Source: Cycas panzhihuaensis (lineage: Eukaryota > Cycadophyta). From it: a stretch of DNA of 64,000 nt. This document shows, in pieces, positions 32,744 to 44,789 of the stretch. The first letter of the stretch is position 1, and each line of letters opens with the position of its first letter. The stretch spans positions 195,493,741 to 195,557,740 of the forward strand of contig CM041465.1 of the NCBI GenBank assembly GCA_023213395.1, written 5' to 3'. Under the pieces are notes generated by a model. It was not told the origin of the DNA. It made no database searches and was given only the letters and a program-made list of their open reading frames with translations. Both the position numbers and the translations under genes were made by a program.

Positions 32744-35033
32744 ATGATATAGGTGATGTGTTGAATATGTTAAATACTTTACAAGTGTTACACCCAAACT
32801 CATTTTTAGGTGTCTTATGGGGTCTTTTCAACCCATGGTTTTATGCTTATTATATTGTAATGCCGCTAGTCAATTTCTCATATAGTTGTATCTATATATA
32901 CTTTTTCAATGACACATGTGAAAAGATTAAATGAGAATAAGGATTTAAAAGTTGGAGTTCCTACTTTGTAATTCTTTAGCTATTGTTCTAATAAATAAAA
33001 TGGTCTATGCTTAGACTTGAATCTTCAGTTGTGCTTGGAATATATATATTTGATTTTCTTAGTATTTAAGTTATGTTGTTGCATTACTCCCTTGATTTAT
33101 TTCTCTTCATGATAGAGGGTAAGTGAGATGAGATCTATAAGGAATCTTAGATAATCAGAGGTTTATAAGGGAAGAATTAAGAATAAGAGTTATGCATTTT
33201 TTATGGGAAGTGGAATTTAATAAGGGCATATGGAAAAGATATGTAGGGTGATGCATGGGGACAAGTGAGAGCCATGATGGAGGACATGGATATTGCTTGC
33301 AAGATAATTTGGGAGGTGGAAAGAGAAAAAAAGAAGGCCATATAAAAGGGATACCCACTAACTAAACTAAAAGATAAGGAAAGTTGGAGTTTAATAAGAG
33401 CATGAGAGATATCATGATGATAAGAGGAATATACTTCTTTCTTTAGGAACTTCATAGGAGATGAAATATGATGCTATTAGGGTAATAAATAGGTCACCTC
33501 AAGAGGGACCAAGATTTCACTACTAAGAATATTGAAGTTGGGGGCTTAGGGTTTGAATAAACTATGGGATCTTAATGAGTAGAGAGTAGAGAATTTTCTA
33601 ATGCCATATAATATGGAAATTCAAGGGGAATAATAAAACTATGAAAAGAAATAGATATGTAAAATATAATTTAGACTCATAGCAATTATCTCACTAGAAT
33701 TGATTTGTTACTCTAATTTTATAGCTGATTATTTTTCACATTATTCCAATGTGCATCCTTCCTTAGATAATGTACCTTAGTTGATTCCTCTTTTGACTAC
33801 TTACCAATGGGCAACTCCATTTTTATGTCTTACTCTTATGTGTGTTGTACTTCTTGCTTAGAAGTGGACTCTTTCTCTTATAGATTTTGACCTCCTTTAC
33901 AAAGTGATTTCTTTTTATATCAATACTTTAATAAATAGGTTTTAGTTGTGCCCTTATCTATTATATATGGCTTTGACTTGCAAAGTTAAATATAATATAC
34001 AATAAAGAAATCTAAGACACTTTCTATATTTGGTCACAATAGATACTTTTGCCAGAATAATACCCTCAAATGACAATGGTAGGTAGACACTAATATGAAC
34101 TTATACCTCATGGATTACTTCATAATCATAAATTGCTTCTTTCCAATTTTGAATAAAATATACCTTTCAAATACTTGACTATAAAATGAGTTCAATTTAT
34201 CAAACCTCATTCATAATGGACTGACCTGTGATTACCTTCAATGGTTTGTGTTACCTCTAGGCGATTATCCACTTTTGCTTCAACATAAATTGGGCATTAA
34301 TGCCTCTCCAATCACTTGTAGCCCTATCGATTTCATCATTGGGATTTTTTAAAAGCTTTTTCCTTCCTTCAACCATGATTCCTTATAGGATTACTATCGG
34401 GATTTATGCATAATGGAACCCACAATGGCCAAGCTCTCACATGGCTTGACAAAATGTTCTGAATATTCTCGAATTAAACCTAACATTTCCACATATTATT
34501 GTTGCATAAACTCCGTGGCTTGACCAAATGTTCTAAATATTCTTAAATTAAACCCAACATTTCCAAATATTATTGTTGCATAAACTCCATACAAAGCAAA
34601 ATAATGAATGTGATCCAAATTACAAAAATGTTTGCCTTCTATTAAAGATACAAGCTATGTGTATAGATGTCCTTCGTGAAATGGAGGCTAATACTAAGAT
34701 AGTGCTTAAACGAATGAATATATAGACTAGACTTTAGTGATCAAGTGGAGGAATAAAAAAATACAATGAATAATTCACAAATATTAGATTGTGTAAATGG
34801 ATCTATCAAGCAATAATATTATCCCTTTGTAGAATGCATGTAGTTAGCCATAATGAGATATAAATATTATACAAATGACAATAGTATATGGCATGCAACG
34901 AGTGGAGAAACATCTTCTCTCTAAATACCAAATGTAAGGAGCCCAATAGGTATTTGCAATAAATAGAAATAATAAATTATTTTACCATATTTAATAGATA
35001 ATAGTGTATGATCTCAAATATTAACAAAGAAAT
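32744..35033. other. Unassigned AT-rich region
   Basis: No domain, LTR pair or RNA gene recognised on either strand. Short open frames (for example minus strand 33358-33155) have no family resemblance. A 74-bp tandem duplication lies at 34442-34589. Confidence 0.5.
34442..34589. repeat. 74-bp tandem duplication
   Basis: Two adjacent units starting GGCTTGAC(A/C)AAATGTTCT, with about seven differences between them. Confidence 0.85.
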
Positions 35034-35396
35034 TGATAAGTGATGTTAAACCCATGTGTTATTAAATTATTATTATTACCCCTTTGATATGGTCTAAGAG
35101 GTTATAATGTGAACATTTCTTAATGTTGTAGGTCATTAGTTGAACAAGTGGCTCTTGGATTATGATTGGACAACAATGAGGTGGTAAGTACCTAAAAATA
35201 TATATTGATTTTTTATAATACAATTTGAAGGTGATCATTTCCCACAAGTATATTATATTTGTGTTTATACATATTTATTCATTTATTTGTTTTCACCTGT
35301 GTGACTTCATAATTCAGAATTTTATGTATGTTTGGTTATAGATTTTAACCTGGTATTATAATATCAATATTGAGCATAACTATAGTATTTTTAACA
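35034..35396 (+). repeat. LARD-like 5' LTR
   Basis: Begins TGATAAGTGATGTTAA (start decayed from TGTT) and ends TTTTTAACA. It aligns with 37302-37648, including the stretch around GGTCATTAGTTGA. Confidence 0.75.
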
Positions 35397-35409
35397 TAGT
35401 ATTAGAGCC
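35397..35409 (+). promoter_or_regulatory. LARD-like primer-binding site
   Basis: TAGTATTAGAGCC is a close match to TGGTATCAGAGCC, complementary to initiator tRNA-Met. Confidence 0.7.
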
Positions 35410-35894
35410 TCAATTTGAGCTTGGTTTAACCTTAAATATGTTGTAAAACTATGAGTGTGTCCACCTGTCAATGTATTTATTTAGAACTTATTTACGACCC
35501 CTATTTATGATCAGTGAGGGGGGTAGTCTTATTTGTTAAGCGAAAATCTATTATAGGGTATAAAAGGTTTCGAACCACATTGTTGTAGGGTGTCTAAAGC
35601 ATGTTATTATCACAAGTTTGAATAGCATGTTGATGCCCAAGTATTGAATAAAATCTAGTTAGAAGCACAAGTGTTGCAGTTATTTCGAATCCTATAAAGG
35701 TTTGTTGCATGTTTTGATTTATTTTGGGGTTGTTATATGCATATATTGCTAGTGTACATGTAGATATTATACATGTGTCCAAAAATGAGGATTTTGAAGT
35801 AGGCTTGATCACCCTATTTAAGTCATTAATGCGCCAGGTAGGCCACTATTTTAACCTTAGTTTAGAGTGATGCTTGAGAGGATTTTGCACTATG

Positions 35895-35944
35895 TTTATC
35901 ATAGTAGATGGTGTGTTGGTTTATCATAGTAGATGGTGTGTTGG
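35895..35944. repeat. 25-bp tandem duplication
   Basis: Two identical adjacent 25-mers starting TTTATCATAGTAGATGG, inside the LARD-like element. Confidence 0.9.
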
Positions 35945-37301
35945 CTCATGTGAGAATAATAGTCTATTAGGGCTATAAAATATAGAGCTTGTTGATTGAT
36001 GTAAACCTGTGCATAAAAGATTCATTGGCCAGTTGTATGTAACAAAGAGATCAGGTTCATTAGGACTCTTCGTAAATCATACTACCTCATCAATAAGAGG
36101 ATTTGAGGATATTTAGCAATGCTACCTTTTCCTAATGGTGCACAAAGGAAGGAGATATTAACACAACTTTATTGAGGGTTTTAAAGCTTATTACAACAGA
36201 AGAAAATGTTAGAAGAGTGCTCGCTCAACTAATAATGCATGTCTATTGTTGAAGGTGAATTTTCTCTATCTTCAGTTAGTTTTCATGATTATTTTTATAT
36301 TGTTGAGGTTATCTATATGTATAGAAGCCATATTTGCAGTTAAACCTAAAGTGGATAGCTAGATTACGAAGAAAAATTCAATGTAAAGGCTTAGCCATGT
36401 CTCTAGCTTCAGGGGTGAATTTATAAGTGTATAGAGTATTATTTCTATAGATTTCTACACCTGTGGGGTTGTTGCAAGGTGTAGAAAATATTTGCAGTCT
36501 TAGACTTGTAATCGAGTGTGTGATCGATGAGGAAAATTAATCAAAATCTTTAATTTTGTGCTACTCATCTACCATTATTTGTCCATCAATGGGCGATCAT
36601 AATAATTGATTTAATTTTAATTTTTTGATATTTTGAAGTTTTAAGAATGATATTAAACTTTTTTAAATCACTTTTTAAAGCATGCTTAACCTCGGGGGTG
36701 GTCACATGGATGTTTTCATGACCAAAAGCCAATCATAAAAGGTCTTTTTTTGTTTTTTGACTTTTTTCGCTTAGAAATATACTTGTGCTCACTAAAAAAT
36801 CATTAACTCTCTCATACAACGACATAATTTAATTACTTTAATTATGTTAAAAAATTAATTCCTAAGGCTTTCCAACGAGTGGTCATATGATATGCTTTAG
36901 ACATTAGTTAGGGTAGTTTTAATGATTTGAAGTTTAGAATTTGATTTGACAAAGTGTTAAATTGAACCCTGTGCTTGGAAAAAGAAGCATTTTGTCATAT
37001 ATTTTTGCTCAGATAACCATTTTTGTAAGTTTATTCTGTAGTGTAGTGGATGGAGTTATGGTTTTTCAACTAGGTTTTCTCCTCAAGATGTAGGAGAGAC
37101 CAGAAATATACAAAATGATAGTAGGTGAAGGTTGCTTAGCAGACAATTGTTAACGAATCATATATGTGAAAGACCATTCTAGAGGACTAGCAAGTATAAC
37201 AGTTTATTACCTATGTATTTTAATAGATGTTTGGCTTTGATATGAACTCGGCAACACATTTGAAGTAGTTGTATGACAAAGATTAAATATTAAGGGGAGA
37301 A

Positions 37302-37648
37302 TGTTAGATAATGTTAAGCTCATGTGTTATTAAATTATTGTAATTACCCATTTGATATGCAGTAAGGAGTCATAATGTGTACACTTCTTAATATTATAGG
37401 TCATTAGTTGACCAAGTAACTCTTAGATTATGATTAGACAGCTATGAAGTGGTGTGTACTTATGAATATATATATTGATTATTTATAATATAATTCAAAG
37501 GTGATCATTTCTTACAAGTACATTATAATTATGTGTTTGTATATATTTATTTATTTATTCATTTTCACCTATATGACTTCATAATTCATAGCCTTATGTA
37601 TGTTTAGTTATAGATTTTAACTAGGTATTAGAGTTGTTGATCATAACA
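37302..37648 (+). repeat. LARD-like 3' LTR
   Basis: Begins TGTTAGATAATGTTAAGC straight after a polypurine tract and ends near CATAACA. Confidence 0.7.
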
Positions 37649-37689
37649 TTGTGCACATATATTTTTTAATAAAAATATCAGATATAATA

Positions 37690-38395
37690 ATTAGAAATAA
37701 CAAAGTAGCAAATAAAAGAGAAAAACAATAAATGTCATGCACCAAAGTCCCAAATTTTAAGATTAATCCATTATTGAAAAGATAAAATAACCATGTCAAT
37801 TTTCCAAAAGCTCCCACCTATGTATACACATTAATTTTTTAGAGTTGGCTTTAATAATTAAGAAAGTATTAATAAGAGATTAGTTTTGTTACATCTTAGA
37901 ACAAATTTGAATCTTTCCTACCAAAGATAGAAACTTAGAAGATCATAATGTAAGTTTTTATTCCACTCTATTTACAATAAACTCCTGCATCTCAATGAGT
38001 GATGTATCAAATCTAAAGGGAATTCCCAAGAATTTCAAATTTTTACCTACCTTAATCCAATCCTAGTTATATTAGTTTAACCAATCTAACCTATCTCTTG
38101 AGGTCTCTAAATAGCAAGCTCTTTTTTTCCTCCAATGAATTTTAGAGCTAGAAGCCTCATAAAAGGTGGGAATGGCATCTAATGCTTAGACGACATTCTT
38201 AGGTTTATCCTTGATTATGATAAAGAAATTATCAACAAGATGCTCATTGATCATCAAATTCCCTTAAGCCCCTAGTAAAGAAATGCCTCTAAAGAGACAT
38301 GTCATCTTTATCATAGAGCATGAAACTAATAAAATGATAACATCTTTTTTATCTAATTAAACACTATGGTGGTACTCCCCTTACATCATGCAATG
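37690..38395 (-). pseudogene. LINE reverse transcriptase, C-terminal part
   Basis: The minus strand reads NLMINEHLVDNFF near 38240, a decayed F-A-D-D catalytic box. EASSSKIHWRKK follows, then NLKFLGIPFRF (38035-38009) and KFLSLVGKIQI (to about 37890). These blocks and their order are typical of plant L1-type LINE RT (the LGIPFG and FLSLAGR motifs). RT copies LINE RNA at the target site. It may be the 3' part of the LINE whose 5' part lies at 60010-62420. It fades near 37690, next to the LARD-like element. Confidence 0.75.
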
Positions 38396-38946
38396 AGTGC
38401 CTCCATAAGAAGGTAACTCAAGGTTAGCAAAACCCCACCAAAGTCAGTCTAGAGGTAGGAGTAGATCTCGCCACAACCACCCTAGCTTGCCTTAGCATTA
38501 ACAACACTCAGCCTCTCGTGTGATAAGTCTGAGAGTGATTAAGTGGGCCACCTAAGTATCAATCTCAATAACTATCAAAGTAACCACTCGCAAGTGGTAA
38601 AAGTTGAGAGAAGGCCCTCTAAACAAAGGGGATGATGGTTGTAGTGCCAACTCTAGTCCCTTTATTAATGAAGAAGTTTGGGAGGATGAATAAGATAGTG
38701 TAGTCAAGTCTCTAGTCTCATTGTACACCCTTTAATAGGAATTTTCTTTTTTGGTTTTCACATCCATGGGGTGGTGGAGATGATGTTCTCTCCCTATTTT
38801 TTTTGTCATATCATCATGTATGTAATGTTTTTGGTCTAATGAACTATTGCCTTTAATAAAAGAGAAAAACAAATAACATTATAGCAAACACAAAAATAGA
38901 TGGTGCCAATGGGCAACCTTACCTGATAAACCTTTCCAACTAAACT
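38396..38946. other. Unassigned segment between LINE fragment and chromovirus
   Basis: No clear domain. Its right part has a plus-strand 3'-end look (TTTGGTCTAATGAAC followed by CCTTTAATAAAAGAG), as in LINE tails. It occupies the place where the LINE RT fingers and palm should be. Confidence 0.35.
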
Positions 38947-39110
38947 ACTTATGGCTTTTGCCCCAACCTCTTGCCTTAACAAGGTAAGTAGTAGTTAAGA
39001 ATAAAATACATAATGGTGATATGTTGACATGCGACACAACCACAATAGATTTAGTGTTAGAGTAGCTTATAGTAAAAGTCACTTTAAAATTAAAGTTTTC
39101 ACTCACACGC
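38947..39110 (+). repeat. Chromovirus 5' LTR (recognisable part)
   Basis: This aligns with 59707-59870: both have CCCCAACCT, then a TAGTTA.GAATAAAA block and ATAATGG/GTAATGG, and the ATCACTTTGAAATTA/GTCACTTTAAAATTA block. The first two bases have decayed. Beyond about 39110 a CA repeat intervenes and I cannot place the LTR end. Confidence 0.65.
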
Positions 39111-39129
39111 ACACACACACACACACACA
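39104..39129. repeat. CA microsatellite
   Basis: An ACACAC run with one G interruption, inside the chromovirus 5' LTR. Confidence 0.9.
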
Positions 39130-39777
39130 TAGATAATACACACACATACACATACACATTCATTAGGCTTATTTCAATAAATCATGGATAATCATAATTA
39201 ACTAAATCTTTTTAGTAAGGAAATATGTGTGGTAATAATGATTGGCCATTACATTCCTTGATTAATAGTGTGCTCTTATCCATTGGGTTCTTTGAGTATT
39301 CATTAATAAGATTTATTTGTAGTAGATCATAGGCAATAGTCTTTGTCTTTAGTGGCCACCCAGTTTGGACCGATACAACTAGTATGGAAAGTTATCTCCT
39401 AGCCCTCTATGGATGGTTCATGTTTACAAGGGATGAAATTTGTAGAGAGGCACCAAGTTTTAGTAAACATGATGAGTTTTCTTAGCCCTCACTACCATTG
39501 GTCTAACCTTTGAGTTATCGCCACTTCACACAAGATCCTCTAATCTCTATTACCTAAGATGTTTCAGATCTCCTTTAGAGGGTGCATTTTTCAACCCTCC
39601 ATCAGGCCCAACTTTCACATGGCTTATCCACCACGGATCTCATAGTTTAAAGGACTAGGTTGTCTCCGTTTGATCTCGATGCAATCATTTTGACATCCCT
39701 ACATGTTGTAACCATGTGTGCCATCCAAATTACTACTTAACACCTAGGTTTGGAGCTACTACATATAGTTCAAATCT
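39130..39777 (+). other. Chromovirus 5' LTR end and leader, not resolved
   Basis: The sequence from the microsatellite to the second gypsy insertion. No clear primer-binding site found. It ends in AATCT, the target site duplicated at 54620. Confidence 0.4.
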
Positions 39778-41340
39778 TATAATACCCACTTGATATACAT
39801 TATATATTTCATTATATATTTTGACATTGCATTTTGTGAATATGATCATGTAATTACCCTTTTAATTATAAAATAAGGACCTAGTGAAATGCCCAGTTAT
39901 GTGTGGGGTTGTACCTTAGTATATTTCATGCTTTGTATTATGAGAATATAAGACATTAGCGGCAAGAAGCATGTGTGTATATAAATATTTTTTAGGGTTA
40001 AATGCCTAGGCGCTTTGTAAATAAAATAAATTCCTATTGATAAAATAAGATCGAAATTGCACTAAGGAAATAGTAAGATGCACATGACATGAGTGAAGAA
40101 GGAATTCCCTAGGGGGAAATGTTTTAAGTCTTAATATCTCTTATGAGCCCACATGGTCATTAAAATGAGTTTGTGAAGAGTTAGTGGAGTATTAAATGAT
40201 CCCACAATTATGTGTAATACCTACCTTCTATAGAATGTGATTAGAAAGGGAGATTAACACTAATTACTCATTTAATCCTATTAACCTAAGTCAATCATGG
40301 GCCAAAAAGTAACTAATATGAGAGGGGGTTGACTTTTGGGTATAAAAGGAGAGGGGTGGTGAATGACTAATTTTTTGGAATGTTAAATCTTTTAAAATTC
40401 AAATTTCATACATGTTCATCTTTAGCATTCAAATTAGAAGTGTTGATCAGTTTCTTATGTATTGTAGGATATCCATACCTAGGTTTGGATTTGCATGCTT
40501 ATGAGATGCATGATTACTTTATTCTTTACCTATGAGCCCATGGCTATATTACATAAGTGAGTTCTACTGTGACAAAGATGTGAGGCTTTTCCTGGCAATG
40601 CTACAATGGTGTTTTATTGTGTTATAAGTGTGTATGTTGAATATAACAAGATGCCTAAGGGATTCAATGAAAGTGCACTAAAAATATGGTAGAGAATCCC
40701 AAGTGATATGCATTGTTCTTTGTTGGATCCTAATGTATTACCATGGTGAGATGCCTAGACTTATAATGACTTGCATGATGTTGTAGTAAATTCCTATTAA
40801 GCCATAATATAGTAGGCTTCATTAGTCTCTTGTATGATGCTTGATAGGTTGTATACTTGTGTGTTATGATATAGAAGTGAGGGTTTAGAGCTATTAGAAA
40901 GTACTCCTATATTCATTTCATGTGCCTCAACATGGAGGCAAATTCTCAATGATAGTTTTTAATTAGTTGGGTGGTAAATCCTTTTGAGAAATATGGTTTT
41001 ATCACACAAAAGATGAATGTTTTTATTCTATTTTTATATAGATGGTTTCATGATGCCGTGTGATGGAATTCAACTAATAAATAATCATTATTTCTTAAGT
41101 TATTACATATATGAGGGGTAGTATATATATTATTAACTCCATATAGACAATATAATTTATATGATATCTCTTCCTTGTTGTTAGCACAGCATGTTGTTCG
41201 TTAGTCATGTAGTTTTGTTGCATGTTTTTATGAACTTGTGCAGTTTGGAATTTGCAAACTCATGAAGAGGAAACACTGCACTTGGTGTCAAAACATATTA
41301 TTTTGCTTTTATTTAGGGTAGCAAGAAGTAGGACATTATG
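39778..41340 (+). repeat. R1 5' LTR
   Basis: About 1.56 kb, starting TATAATACCC (originally TGTAAT) and ending GGACATTATG (originally ATTACA), giving matching inverted ends. It contains a TATA box at 40341. It also contains a site resembling a primer-binding site (41282-41294) about 60 bases before its end. Confidence 0.85.
40341..40347 (+). promoter_or_regulatory. TATA box in R1 5' LTR
   Basis: TATAAAA after GACTTTTGGG, at the same place as in the other two R1 copies. Confidence 0.65.
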
Positions 41341-41341
41341 C

Positions 41342-41354
41342 TTGGTATCAAAGC
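41342..41354 (+). promoter_or_regulatory. Primer-binding site of the R1 gypsy element
   Basis: TTGGTATCAAAGC, one base after the LTR, closely matches TGGTATCAGAGC. Confidence 0.8.
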
Positions 41355-41739
41355 AAGTGATAAATTATTGCTCGCTCATGGTTGCAAGAAGTGGGATGTT
41401 ACTATCGATATCATAAGCAAAGTCAAGTTCAATTTAATTAGGGCCAAAATTCAAGCTCAAAGAGAATGCGTGATAAATCATAGGTTGAGAGACTAAAGAA
41501 AATCATAATGAAGAACTAACATTTTAGAATTATGCTGTCAAAGAAATGGAGTTAAGTCAAAGTATTTCAAATTTTGGCAAGACAGAAATGAGCTACAAAC
41601 TTGTGTCAAATTGAACCCTTGTTGAGAGGGAGGACCATAGTTCAAATAAACTATTATCAAAGTTCAATATTAGATGTAGCTATAGAGAATTTTTATTTTC
41701 GATGTGAATTACTTTCTATTATAGAAGGGCTTGACCAAT

Positions 41740-42280
41740 AAGCTTAGAAGTCAATAGAACTTGGTCAAGGAGACCTTAGTCAATATAACTTTGGTTAATA
41801 AGACTCAGTTAAGAGAAGCTCAGTTAACAAAACTTTGGTCGACAAGTCAATAGTTGCTAGGAGTTAGTCAAGAGAATCTTGGTTGATAGAACTTTTGCTG
41901 ACAAGTAGATAGGTCAAAGGAACTTAGTCAAGAGGACCTTGGTCGATAGAATTTTGGTCAATACATCAATAAGACTTGATTAATATAGCTTTGGTTCATA
42001 AAACTCTAGTAGATAGGTCAACAAGTCAAAAAGACTTAATTGAGAGGAACTTTAGTCAACAATTGATGGGACTTGGTCAAGAGAAAATTTGATTGATAGG
42101 AAGACAAGACTTAGTCGAGGGTAGGTTTGGTCGATAATCTGATAGAGCTTAGAACAACAAAGATTTATCAATAAATCTTCGTTGACACATTAAAATCGAT
42201 AGACCTTTATTGACACACCTATGTTGGTAAACCTCCATTGGCAAACTTTTATCAATGTACCTTCATCGATAAACCACGAT
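41740..42280 (+). repeat. Degenerate minisatellite-like array in the gypsy leader
   Basis: The words CTTGGTCAAGAG, GACCTTGGTCGATAG and TTTGGTCAA recur about every 50-60 bases, strongly diverged. The last 100 bases switch to a shorter TTGGTAAACCTCCATTGG-type pattern. No protein frame survives. It lies between the primer-binding site and gag. Confidence 0.65.
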
Positions 42281-43159
42281 CATGTCAGCATTTATAGGAT
42301 GAGATTATCAATTAACACTATTTGTATACATTTTCTAGAAAGTAATAGATTTTGTAGAATCATATATTAGATGATCATAGCCAAGTATTAAGCGTTTAAG
42401 TTAAACTTGGTCAACTTGAAGATTGTGAGGAAAATTTAAACATACACACATATAAGAAATTTTATTCTAGGGGATCTAACTTTGTATTAAGAGTTTAGAT
42501 CGACTTAGAACTTTAGAGATAGCATTGTAGTATCATTATCTTTGATAACTCATGAGGTAGTTGTACACCATTTGATAAGAATCTCATGATTTATATGTTT
42601 TATTATCAACATTGTAACATGCACACTATTGGTAAACAATAGTTGAAACTTTAGAAGCATAAGCATTTTGGCATTCTGCACCTACATCTTTATTTGACTC
42701 AATTACTAATTCTTAACAAAAATTAAGAAATTTTATTTAAATAAAAAATCTCACTACTCCCTAAAAGATCCCTAAATCAAAAAATTATGTGTATCTCTCT
42801 TATATGTTTCTGGATGAGATTTATGTATTTGCTTCTAGACTAAATCAATATTTCAAAGATTTCCTTCCTTTACATGAAGGGGAAATTCTACGTTGTTTGG
42901 CACTTTTCGTCAAAGGTCAACATTGCAAGGGAAATAACAATAATTACAATGATAAGGGATACATAATTTAGGTAATTTGGCCAAGGTGACTCATTTGATG
43001 AAGAGATGGAATTATCAGAGGATCATTGATAAGAAGAAACTTAACTGAGAATGTTCCAAGTAAAGTTTGTGAAAACTATTCGTAGGTTGCAATAACATAT
43101 TCTTATTTACAAAGAGGATAATAATTGAATCTTGAAGAAGCTTATGAACCTTCAAAGAA
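42281..43159 (+). other. Gypsy leader, no recognised feature
   Basis: AT-rich. A 60-codon open frame at 42789-42971 resembles nothing I recognise, although its position before gag could make it a gag N-terminal remnant. Confidence 0.4.
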
Positions 43160-44115
43160 CCATGGAGTGAGGCTGGGCAAAGAAGAAAATTTAAAATATT
43201 TATAGTGATGGAAATAAGAAGAAAATCACAAGAATATTCGATGAAAAGGGACTTAAGAGAACAAAAAAATAAAGCATTGGTGTGAGTATGAGTGATGAGA
43301 TAAGGTCAACTTCTAGTGAGACTAAATCTTTATAATCAACATCATCCTTCATGAGAAGTAAAAGACTAAGAGTTCACAACTCAACAAGGAAATGCTAACA
43401 ATATAAATTCCTGAAAGTTAAATCCCATATCTTTAGTAGGGAAATTAAAGATGAAGATGAAGTGGAAGTCTAGCTTGTAAATATGAAGAAGCATTTTAAC
43501 TTTATGACTTCACATAAAATGATAAGATGAGAATAACGATTTATAATCTCACCGTCAGTGCATCACTTTGGCAAGAACACTAAAAAAATGTGAAGCACAT
43601 GAAAAAAAAAAAAAAAAGGAAAAGAATTACAATGAAATAAATTCTCCAAGTACTTTAAGTAAAAATTACCTTTCTATATATTATTTTGATAAGAAGACAA
43701 AATCCTTCTATGAGTTGAAGCAAGAAAAGATGGTAGTGGACAAATATGAAAGGCAATTCATAAACCATCTAAAACATGCTCCCTATATCTATAAAGAAAG
43801 GGTGAAAGTAAATAGGTTTATAAATGTTCTGAATAAAGTTATTAGAGATAGAATAAAAATCTTAAAGCCTAAGACCTTATAAGAGGTAATTAGGAAGGCA
43901 TAACATTTTAAAGTTAAATGGGCTAGGCAATAAGACAATAACCTTAAGCAAAATGATAGGTTTCAATAAAAATAAGATAAGCATAGGAAATTACTTAGAT
44001 CTCCTCCTCCTTGATAAGGAATATAGGACACTAATTGTATTTATACAAACTTTCCAAAAGATGCTTCTCAAGTTACATGTATTTGTTATGAGGAAAAATG
44101 AAACAATGCTTATAG
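43160..44115 (+). pseudogene. R1 gypsy gag
   Basis: The open part 43568-43882 reads FYELKQEKMVVDKYERQF, then HAPYIYKERVKVNRF, matching the gag core (F..L.QG..TV.EY...F...) of plant gypsy elements. A zinc knuckle follows at about 44080-44115, with CICYEEK and later AYRCP; its Gly and His positions are changed to a stop and Asn. The boundaries upstream of 43568 are uncertain because of stops. Confidence 0.75.
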
Positions 44116-44460
44116 ATGCCCATTGAAAGTAAACACAGGAGGAAAATCCTCTGATATCATAATGCAAGAAAATGTAATCAAGGGGAAAGAACCTATGAGA
44201 ATATATGATTTAGTGGATGGTCCACAAGCAAATTATCAATCAACCATGGTGCAAACTCTAGGTAAATTTTCTAACAAAGTTATGTCTATATTGATTAACT
44301 TTAATGGCAGTCATAATTTCTTATCGCTAAGAGTTGTAGAGAAATATAAATTAAAGCTTAGTAGGTATGACAATGAATAAATTATATAAATGGAAAATGA
44401 AAATAGAAGAATGGTGATTGAATTCATTCCTAATGGTAAATTTGAATGGGAATGATAGAT
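44116..44460 (+). pseudogene. R1 gypsy protease
   Basis: The block MSILINFNGSHNFLSLRVVE (about 44281-44340) matches the retropepsin signature usually read as I D S G S S H N F, with the active Asp and Gly changed. It follows the gag knuckle directly and precedes RT, as expected. A stop ends the open part at 44380. Confidence 0.7.
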
Positions 44461-44789
44461 TAATTTTGCTACTTTCCAAATTCTACCACTAAGAGATTAT
44501 GAGGCAATAATTGATCTCAAATATTTGAAGAAGCATTAAAAAAGAAAAAAAAAAATCAATTGTTATAATAAGGTCATCGAATGTTTAGACAATGAGGGAC
44601 ATCTTAGACTCATATAAGGGAAAAGGAGACCCATCATAGTTTGACAAATTTCTACTATACATGGCAAGGGTAGCATGCAAAAGGGTTGCCAACTTCATGT
44701 AGCCTATGTTAGTGATGAAAGTAGATAAAAAGTCCCCAGGTTGGAAGATTATCCAATATTATAGGAATTTTTTTATGTATTTCCAAATG

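Larger units (their letters stand above)
35034..37648 (+). mobile_element. Small non-coding LTR element (LARD-like)
   Basis: Two direct repeats of about 350 bp (35034-35396 and 37302-37648) bracket 1.9 kb. A primer-binding site follows the first repeat, and a polypurine tract (TAAGGGGAGAA, 37291-37301) precedes the second. I find no gag or pol blocks in the interior, so it would depend on enzymes from other elements. I could not find a clear target duplication. Confidence 0.7.

Noticed and set aside
33155-33455. Minus-strand open frames as a membrane protein gene
   Set aside because: Hydrophobic composition only; no family match, no gene context, and the sequence is AT-rich debris.
41740-42280. 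CRISPR-like array
   Set aside because: The repeats are diverged and unevenly spaced with no unique spacers, and the window is plant retrotransposon DNA.
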